Below are positions 45,691 to 53,734 of a DNA stretch of 53,734 nucleotides, in pieces. Made by a program: the position numbers and the translations under genes. Every line of letters begins with the position of its first letter. The stretch's first letter is position 1. The notes under the pieces were generated by a model that made no database searches, was not told the origin of the DNA, and saw only the letters and a list, made by a program, of their open reading frames with translations. This DNA comes from Cudoniella acicularis. Taxonomy: Eukaryota > Ascomycota > Leotiomycetes > Helotiales > Helotiaceae. Where the stretch lies: the NCBI GenBank assembly GCA_013054445.1, contig JAAMPI010000189.1:1-53734 (forward strand), read 5' to 3'.

Positions 45691-46608
45691 AGAATTTTAT
45701 CATGTGCCTATACTATATCAAGGTGTTCCACTGGCTTAAGTACATTTCTAGTGGGCAATTTTATATAGAAGGGCTGGTTTGTGCACTTGTAAAATTTGGC
45801 CTAAAATTTCCTTTACCTTTATACCTAATACTATATATAAAATTCATAAATATCGGTGATTCATGATATAAGCAACCTAGTGTTTAATTTCACATACTAT
45901 TTACCACATTAGCTTACTTAAGAAGGGGTGGAGCCACGGCAAATTCAAACAGAACACGCTATCAATACAGTCATCGATTTCCTCCGCTGGCATGACCACG
46001 GGCGACGACGCCATTACCATCGGTTACAAGGCCACTGATCCGGAGAAGTCCGAATAACTAATAAATCAACAAGCTTTCGGGACTGTTCTCTTCGCCTTTA
46101 AGTTACTAGTTACTTTACTGCTGTTATTTACAAACGAAGATGACACTTACTGAACTGGAGCTGGAAACCCCAAAAGGAAGTCTAATACTTAAAACGTATA
46201 TTGGAAAACTATATGCTCGCTTGGTTAAGTTACTTAATACTGTTCTAGTTGTGACATTTCTGTATTTAAGTATACCCCCTACTCCGGTTACTATGAAATA
46301 GATATAATCTATCGACTATACTGCTTAAGGCTGGAAAAGGGAGCACAGTTAAAAACACACTTCTGGGCTACGAGTCGTTACCCTTTACTAGACTTCCTCT
46401 TACTTGTATGAAAGATATTCTATTATCGCGAATCAACTTTAAACTATAAGCCCTTGACAGACTCTAACCAAAAACTCTAGATGCTGGTACATAATTTGAT
46501 GTCTCCAATACACTCCTATGTGTGACTAGAAAAGAGAGTCTGAAACCGCTCGTATATCTTCTGATTCCTCCTTCCTCGACTTTATTCGATGGCGTGTTTG
46601 ACAATTAT
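45691..46608. other. AT-rich intergenic
   Basis: No intact gene. A GC-richer island at 45992-46057 reads MTTGDDAITIGYKATDPEKS then E and stop, like a fragment of a coding exon stranded in AT-rich sequence. The rest is random. Confidence 0.4.
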
Positions 46609-46954
46609 TTAATAGTGTCTCCTGTAGTTCACAAAATAATGGTCAGCTTTAGGCGCTTCAGCAGGATGCGTTTTTTTTTTTTTTTTTGGAGAGGTGGTAC
46701 CCACGACGTTAAATGGTTTTGAGGACTTGATGTTGTAGACATTGTGGCGCATCTAAGTAAATGGTCAGTTGAACGCTCTCTGGTACAGAGGGGAGACTAG
46801 GGTTATTGTCTTTCCTTACCTCCACTTCAAACTCAACGTTACCTCCTAGAAGATCTTTGAGCTCCTGGGAAAGTCTCCGTGGAGAAGCATACTTTGTATG
46901 CAATTCGCTTTCCACCTTCATATCGCTGTCTCCGACAAGTTTTTCAGAGTTCAT
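46609..46954 (-). CDS. candidate small gene, 92 aa, with coding poly-A tract
   Basis: I do not recognise a family. Seen: ATG at 46954 (context CCCAATGAAC) opens 45 codons (MNSEKLVGDSDMKVE, then SPRRLSQELKDLLGGNVEFE) to a GAG|GTAAGG donor at 46819. A CAACTGACC branch-like site and TTTACTTAG acceptor lead to exon 2, 46752-46609 (MRHNVYNIKSSKPFNVVG, then a Lys run, then HPAEAPKADHYFVNYRRHY). Splicing is in phase and the 67-nt intron has all consensus parts. The Lys run is encoded by 17 consecutive A (T on the + strand at 46671-46687). Evidence is limited to consensus splicing and amino-acid composition; it could be a chance pairing. Confidence 0.4.
46671..46687. repeat. poly-T/A tract (17 bases)
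   Basis: Seventeen T on the + strand, read as A in the candidate 92-aa gene on the minus strand. Confidence 0.9.
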
Positions 46955-48053
46955 TGGGATATATTATATCGTTTCGAGAGTAAGGCTATGGTTCGGTACT
47001 AAGGTAGAAATTATTTGAAATGAAATCTCCTTTAGATGAGCGTGGAACGAAGAGTCGATTTATTTTACAGCATTGACAACGATAGAGTCGCACAAAGGCA
47101 GACGAGAGAAAGGTCATGCCCATAAATAAACAGACCATAGTGAGAGTCATGGCTGAGCTCGAGGGGCGGCTCCCCTAGGCGTGCACTTGCTATTGGACGA
47201 GAATATACCTCCAAGTACGTATTTTCTGCCTCGGCTTCATCTGCGTCGGACAGCATCCTCATTCTTAAGGATAGGCACAACTGTGTGGCTGTGGCTGAAT
47301 TTCCAAGTTGGGGGCGACAGAGGGTACATGTGCATTCCTTGAGTTGTGGCACTGAGGCTGTGCAGACACCTCTCAAGCACAGCCTGATTCCAATGTAGCG
47401 GGATCTCACTTCAAAGGCAGGCGGTTAAAAAATTGATTTTCGGTGTGAGAACTGAACCGTTAAAAAGGAACGATTTCGGTGACCTTTTTGGGCAGGCAGC
47501 TCCTCCCAAAACTTGCTGGTGAGATTGGTCAGCCATCATCATTTGGGCTTACCCCATCCCTGGGCGATGCCTGTATGCTTCGAACTGGGGTTTAAACGAT
47601 ACAGGGGCGATTAGGAAAATTTAGAGGACGGACAGACCGAGCTTTTGGAGAGTGACAGCGAGTCGGTTTGAGCCTCGAGGCCATTTTACAAATTCGTGCA
47701 CAGGTACGCAGCTGTGAGTGTGTGGCTCATACTCCGTACCACTTTCCACAATCGGACGGCGGCAAGATGGAACAAGCCGAGCCGTGCCACCATACGGTTA
47801 TTCGGAAGTAAAAACTGTGTTGGTGGCTTATCCGAAAGCATTACTCTCTGCTATTGGCTGTCACCTGCCCCCTGCCACCCCAGCTCACACTCATCTGCAG
47901 AGCCGCGAGGCTCTAAGCTGCAAAGTTAAACCTCTCGTTCGCCCTTCCATGATGATATCGTAAGTGCTCGTTTACCTCCTGTCCGTCTTCCAATACATCA
48001 CACCTCAAGACAAGTCTAGATGTTCCGGTCACAGACTGTCCAATTGCTAAACA
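46955..48053. other. intergenic, 1.1 kb, kinase 2 upstream region
   Basis: Holds the promoters of the candidate small gene (-) and kinase 2 (+). The minus frame 47065-47409 and + frames at 47696-47963 show no recognisable motifs. Confidence 0.4.
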
Positions 48054-51000
48054 ATGGTTCCAGAACACGAAAAGAAGCCGCGCCAAGGCTTTGGGGCTGA
48101 CAACTCACGTATTTTAACTGGGCTTGACTCCGTCGAGCAGCAAGACAGCCAATCGGGACATCCAAAGGCAAGTTGAATGAGCTGTCCCTACAGAGTCACA
48201 AGCCCGCACTTCATGTTCTGTACTCGTAGCTAACTGGCTCAGATTACTGAAGTTCGACCATCGTCAGGCCTTGTGCCTTGGGATCCTGCTGTACAATTGA
48301 ATGTTCCAGGATCGGGACCAGACCTCCTAGATCCTCCAAAGGCGCAGGGCTCTGCGGCATCACACAGTAGCGTTGTCAATGACCTTGGCAATGCAAGGTA
48401 TCTCACAGAAGATCGAACATCCACCTATGCAACATCCAACAGAGACTCTCGAGCATTGACGGAAGAGTTGGTCGTTCACTTAGGAGCCGGCCTTACAATT
48501 GATACTGTTGGAGACCAGGTGCTCAGGGAAGTCGACTTGACTAGTCAAGGCGATGCCACTTCGCAGGAGAATCTTGACGGATCGTTTCTGGAACATGAAG
48601 TTGCCCAAAGAGAGACTTTGGGGGAATTCATCCGTGCTGCTCTCGAAGTATCTCAGACAGGAGAAAAGGGGAAATTCTTGCCAAATGATGCTCTGGAAAG
48701 AATCGTTACTAGGGAACGGGTTCTAAATGAGCTTAGCAAATACAAGCTTGGCTCACCCGCCCAACTGGAAAACTTTGCCAACGAAATCTGGAAAGTAACG
48801 AAAATACGAGGGAAGGAAACGACAAGGAGGAAGATTTTTGCAATCTTGGGCTTAATAGAGGAGTGTGGGGATATTGTGAACTTCATCCGGAACGGTCTCT
48901 ATGACATCGACCTTCCCTTCGTACTGGCCCCGCATAAAGCACATCCTGGACGGCCTCAACTGTGGCGGAAGGGGATGAACGGCAAACTTGAGCCGATTCA
49001 GTTCCTCATCAAATGGAGAACACCCGTCCACGAATCGTTCCACCACAACCAATGGCAACTTATAGCCCCTTACTTTCGGCTACTCACTGAATCAGATGGC
49101 AAGGTTCTACATTATCCTTTGGATGATCACATTATCCTCCCATTTATAGAGGACGATGAGGTGAAACAGAATCCCCGCCCCGCTGAAGGTGGTTACGGTG
49201 ACGTTTGGAGAGTAAAAATACATCCCGCTCATCACAACTGTTGCAAGGACACGGTACGTTTCTACTGGGCTTATTTATATGTCTGAATGTGCTTAGAGTC
49301 CGTCTAACTTTGTAAATCAGGCTCGCCCCCACGAGAATCCGTCGTACGCCGTCAAACGTCTACGCCATAGTGACCAACAGGCTTTTAATGCCGAGGTTTC
49401 GAACTTGAAGCGATTTAGCGCAAAGGACCATGTACACCTCATCAAGCTTCTCGTCACGTTCTCGTGGCGCGATCGATTTTACCTCCTCTTTCCATGGGCG
49501 GATGGCAATCTATTGGCCTTTTGGACAAATTTATTCCCTGAACCGTCTATTCCAAAGCGAGACCAAAATCATGCTGTGTGGTTCTCCAAGCAGTGTCTAG
49601 GGATCGCACAAGGACTACAGATGATTCACACATCAGACTTACCCTCTTCAGATGATCTACACAACGACGCATCCAGTCTTCAAATCCATGGGAGGCATGG
49701 CGACCTCAAGCCAGAGAATATCCTCTGGTTCAAGCCATACGAGGGCACAGATCCGAGCGATTTCGGAGTGCTAAAGATTTCTGACTTTGGCTTGACGCGC
49801 TTCCATGGAACACGATCGAAGTCCCACTTTGAAAGTGTTGCAGTGTCACCTACGTACCGGCCACCAGAACACGAAGTTGCTATGATGGTCTCTCAGAGTT
49901 TCGATATCTGGAGTTTGGGTTGTGTTCTTCTCGAATTCGTCACTTGGTGCCTTCTTGGGGGAGCAGGGGTTGATGAGTTTTCCAAAGAGCGGGCGAAGGA
50001 TGATAGTAGGGAATTCCGACAGGACGTCTTCTACAATTTTGTCCAGATCAAGGAAAATAATGGAGACACGCAATTGGGAGCAAGAGCTAAGCGGTCCGTC
50101 GCCAATGTGAGTCGAACAGATTTCAAATAGATATGTTGGTGCTTTTTGACGCTGACTTGCATTGTCTTCAGGAATTTCAGACATTATACAGCCAAGAAAG
50201 CTGCTCTGACTTTACCCTAGATCTACTCACCTTCATAAAGGACAGGCTTCTCCGCGTGGGTCCGCAGAATAGGGCTACCTGCAAAGAGATTGTCGAAAAG
50301 TTTGAGGAGCTTCACAAGGAGTGCAAAAGTGACTTGGACTATTGCACGAAGCGGATGAAAAAAATCCCGGAGCGATCTGAAACGGGACTTTCTGAGCTAT
50401 CAGCATCAACTGTCCGTCTCTCCAAGGCGAGAACAGATCAAATAAACCGAAATAGCTTGCCCGAGCATACAGGCCCGCTAGAAGAGAATGTTTCATCCAG
50501 TCAACCCCCAAAATCCCCACCACTTGGTGCAAAATCGGATACCTTGAATAGATATGGTCCCAACATGCGGTCTCTTTCGCCTGAGAGAATGGAACCTGAG
50601 TTAAAGGGAAAGGCGACGGAGAGGATGAACACAGTTCCAGAGGAGAAGACATCATCACTGACCGCCTTTTTTGGGCCGCATCTATGTAAAGAGAATGAAA
50701 ACGCACCATTAGACGTGGAAAATACCGGGAAGCAAAGTTCTCGACCACAATCGCCGAATAGAAATGTCCATTTCGAGAAGAAGCCGTCACAAAAATGGGA
50801 AATACCAGGATCCGAGCTTGGAAATCACTTTGGAACGTTTGGAGATCGGCATTTCGATTATGAAGATCACAACGAAGATCAAAGAGAGGCTCCTTTTATG
50901 GAATACCACGCAATCCCATCCAATACTAGTGGACCTTCCATCACGGGACTGGCTTTGCCTGGTCTCCCCGCATCAGCCTTACCCGCTCCAGCCCAGCAGA

Positions 51001-51515
51001 ACAACCTGGAGCATCCAGTAAATTCAGTAAATGGGTTCAGGTGGACTCCTGCCTCAAACCAGCCGGATCCTCCTGATCACACGGACCATGCCGGAACGGA
51101 CGAGGCATTAATAGGTGACAACGTTATTGAGAATGGTGGCCTACCCTTAGACAACTCCAAACTTTCGGGTATTCAAGCCAATGAACGTCTCGAAGTCGAC
51201 ACTGATGATGCTCACAACCCAAGCACAAACACCGAGACAGGTGGAGGTGAATATCCTAGTGGCACCATCAACGAAACACTCGAGCCTTTCCAACCCCAGA
51301 GACAAACCAATTCAGTGAACGTAGGAATGAATGGAACTGTAGTCCATGGAAAAGATGAGGTTTCCGGGGACAAAGCTACAAGAAAAAGCATGTCGAAAGG
51401 TGTGAAGCACTTCTTTTTACGCTTGTTGCGATGCGATCTCAGGCTCAAAAAGTCGCAAAAATCAAACTTGCATCCATCGACTATTGAGAATGGAGGAACA
51501 AAGAGTCCTGGATGA
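48054..51515 (+). CDS. fungal-type protein kinase 2 (paralogue, long disordered tail)
   Basis: Seen: exons 48054-48167, 48243-49253, 49321-50106 and 50172-51515 join in frame to 1084 aa. The first intron uses a GC donor (AAG|GCAAGT) with branch CTAAC and acceptor CTCAG. N-terminal residues ~130-370 align by eye with kinase 1 (RERVLNELSKY; NQWQLIAPYFRL; HYPLDDHIILPF). Kinase domain: Gly loop EGGYGDVWRVKI, lysine in SYAVKRLRH, catalytic loop HGDLKPENILW (HGD instead of HRD), intact ISDFGLTRFH, YRPPEHE in the APE position, and SFDIWSLGCVLLEFVTW. All catalytic residues are present, so it should be active. The last ~400 residues are Ser/Pro/Asn-rich and disordered, ending in a basic patch with SKGVKHFFLRLLRCDLRLKK. 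The function is unknown. It faces away from kinase 1 with the CorA-like gene between. Confidence 0.87.
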
Positions 51516-52427
51516 ATTAATATACTTCCTGAACCAGGGCACAACCATTTTAGTCCACTTGGAGCCTTTCGGCACTAGTAAATGAGTTCGAAGAATCGAG
51601 GGGCAAGTGGACATCGCCTCCATCCATGCCATCTAGGCAACTCCAGCAGCTTTTGGAGGAAGAAGAGGAGAAGGGAATTCAAGAAATGCCGGAGATGCAC
51701 GTGAAAGTGGTCGATCGAAATGTTTTTGCTATCATTTCGACATCAAGTTACCTTCCATGTTGAAGGGGTTCGGCATGTCGCTCGTACAGGGGGATGAAAG
51801 ACTGTGTTGCCCAAGACCGTTGTTCAACTCTATGACATATTCAACGCGAGTATCACAGAAACTTTAATTTACCTTCTTCTGCGATTCCCTCTATATATGT
51901 TTCACCTCTATAAAATCGCAGGATCTATTTGATGAAGAACAATTATTCTTTACCCAAAAGGTACAATTAGTTCTACATGATCCTTTCACTCCACCTATGA
52001 GTTACGGCGTAAATAATAAAGGGCAAAGACCTTAAACTCCACTTGAAAAGTTATTAATATCAGAGATATCTCTCCTCATATTTTTCCGTGCAACATATCT
52101 ATTTCACGACAAATTAAAAAAGAAAAAAAAAAGGGAAAATTTCTTTTAAACGAAATTCTAAATAAGGGCTTTTAAAACCAATTATCCCAGTTATTATAAG
52201 TAATTGAAACGTCTATCAAAAACATATAGGCCACTTCACTATTTTAAAACATCCCGACTCCTATCCTAATTGAAATTATACTTCAGGCTTTAAATTTTGT
52301 TCGTGTGTTATTTGGGCATTTACTCTTCAATATAAATTCGCTGCGTATTTACACTTGTTTACCATCCCTCAAAACAAAATACATTTAAAATAATTTCATA
52401 TTTACACCCCCTCCCCCCTCTTCTTAC
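51516..52427. other. intergenic with a coding-like relic
   Basis: Right after kinase 2, the + frame 51554-51763 reads LSALVNEFEESRGKWTSPPS then MPSRQLQQLLEEEEEKGIQE and VKVVDRNVFAIISTSSYLPC to a stop. It looks protein-like but has no ATG before 51626. From ~51850 the sequence is AT-rich without coding signal; A-rich runs at 52117-52131. Confidence 0.4.
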
Positions 52428-53734
52428 TCACCAACTCACAGCATCCTTCAACTGCAAAGTAACATTACTCCCATTCAACACCACCCAAATAGTCAACGGA
52501 TCAATCCCCAACTTCTCACTCTTAAACCCCTTATCATCAACCACCCCGCTACCCGGAATCGTAACCGGGATAGGAACAGAACAAATATCAGAGACCGATG
52601 GTGCAGAAACTGTCACTGAGGTGATGGTTTGGTTTGAGAAGTTCCAGGAGAGACTGTAGCCGCAGGCGTCTCGTGTTGCTCGCTCGCGGAAGGCGGCCGC
52701 GATGTCGTCGTGTTTTAAGGAGAGAATGGGCCATTGGACTCTATTTATTCCCCGTTAGCAACTTCCCGTTCAAAAAAAAAGTTCCAAAACCCCTCCAAGT
52801 TAAACCAGCAAGGAAATTTAAGCGAGTCAAGAAAAGGGGGGAACATACAATCTCGTAACCTCCGTAACAACAGTCTCAACCCACATCTGAAGCATAGAAT
52901 ACTGCCCATACACCCCATTTATCGTCGTCTTGTTCTGGCCCTCCCATCGCAAGTTTGCCTGGTGGAACATGAAAGGGTCGTGGCGCAATGCGAGGAGATG
53001 ACGGGAATTGGTTTTTCTTTCGAGGGTGAGGATGTCGGACATGCTGCCGACGTTGCCGAAGGACACCCATTCTGCGAGATCACAGGTGGGTGTATCGCAC
53101 TGTGTTTTGGGAAAGGTGTTAGAGTGGGAAAAAGGAGGGGAGGCGGGAGAGGTAGGAAAGGGGAGGAAACTTGCGTTGTAGAAGATGTTTGTGGCCCAGC
53201 GGGGTGTGATTTGTACCCCATCGTATCCATTTCCAGCAACGGACGTGATGAGAGGCCAATGCTCATTTTGCTACAGCACAACAATCAGCTCAACTGCGTT
53301 TCACACACACAACTTTCCATGCACCAAGGAAAGGGATGAGACAAACCGTATTCAACAACACCGGCCTTGTATTATCCCCCACCGCATTCCCCAGCCCATT
53401 ATCCATCCAAGCCCTCAGAGCATCCGCATTATGCATCCCCGTAATTGCCGGCGGAATAAACCCACCTCCACTAAACCACTTCGCGGAACTCAATCCCATC
53501 ATATTCAACCACGCCTGATTCCACTCAATCTCTTTTTTCACATCACTATATACCGCCGCATCTTGGCTTTCATGCGTAAAAGTATGGGATACGTGCATGA
53601 AGCTATCTCTGTTGTTGGTGTTTTGGAAAAACACTGCAAGGGGGTCTTGAGCGACACAGTCGGCGGAATAGGGGTAGGTGGAGGCGGTGGAAGGCCAGAG
53701 AGCGACGCCGGTTCCTGGCGGCTTCACGTACTCA
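52428..53734 (-). CDS. Agd3-like secreted polysaccharide deacetylase (3' part; runs off window)
   Basis: Seen: exons 53734(open)-53347, 53270-53175, 53099-52849 and 52740-52428 join in frame to ~349 residues. Donors are GTTTGT, GCAAGT (a GC-AG intron) and GTATGT. The N-terminal visible part reads TYPYSADCVAQDPLAVFFQN then SFMHVSHTFTHESQ, EIEWNQAWLNMMG, WFSGGGFIPPAITGMHNADA and GDNTRPVLLN. The HVSHTFTHE motif supplies the His metal ligands of the CE18 family typified by Aspergillus Agd3, which deacetylates galactosaminogalactan; such proteins were long named extracellular serine-rich proteins. Later parts (RHDPFMFHQANLRW) and a C-terminal beta domain (GSGVVDDKGFKSEKLGID) fit the same architecture. 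The signal peptide and N-terminal domains lie outside the window. The exact substrate here is inferred. Confidence 0.82.

Overview
The window is nuclear DNA from a filamentous ascomycete (Pezizomycotina). Its genes carry short 47-190 nt introns with GTAAGT/GTATGT donors and CTAAC/CTGAC branch sites, and they include fungal families: 2EXR, CreB, fungal-type kinases, CorA-like membrane proteins and an Agd3-like esterase. AT-rich, repeat-bearing spacers between normal-composition genes suggest repeat-induced decay. A Leotiomycete is my guess from overall feel only, not a proven placement.

Region 1 (about 1.7-12.9 kb) is a compact housekeeping block: mitochondrial phosphate carrier (-), CBS-domain protein (+), 2EXR protein (-), RTC4-like protein (-), dynactin p50/dynamitin (+) and a GPH-family sucrose-type transporter (+). 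Region 2 (about 13-22.3 kb) is poor in genes. A lineage-specific ORF with an N-terminal membrane segment and a decayed HSP70-like fragment lie between direct copies of a roughly 135-bp repeat, next to a small coiled-coil protein. About 4 kb without any convincing gene follows.

Region 3 (22.3-37.3 kb) is again housekeeping: the CreB deubiquitinase (+), a four-exon YOS1 gene made of very short exons (-), ALG12 (+, with a one-base reading-frame break), Mediator subunit MED14 (-) and the vacuolar transporter ATG22 (+). YOS1 and ALG12 are divergent, and both serve the early secretory pathway.

Region 4 (37.3-52.4 kb) is accessory. A MITE-like element and microsatellites precede a fungal-type protein kinase with a DMG motif (-). 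Then come a CorA-like two-pass membrane protein (+), a candidate 92-aa gene containing a 17-base A run (-), and a second, paralogous kinase with intact DFG and a long disordered tail (+). The two kinases share a unique N-terminal region, so this is a dispersed paralogue pair bracketing a membrane protein. It is the most interesting locus here; any signalling or incompatibility role is inference. The right end holds the 3' part of an Agd3-like secreted polysaccharide deacetylase (-).

Splice sites were assigned by hand from consensus, frame continuity and family motifs. Start codons and untranslated regions are less certain than the exons. No tRNA, rRNA or CRISPR was recognised.
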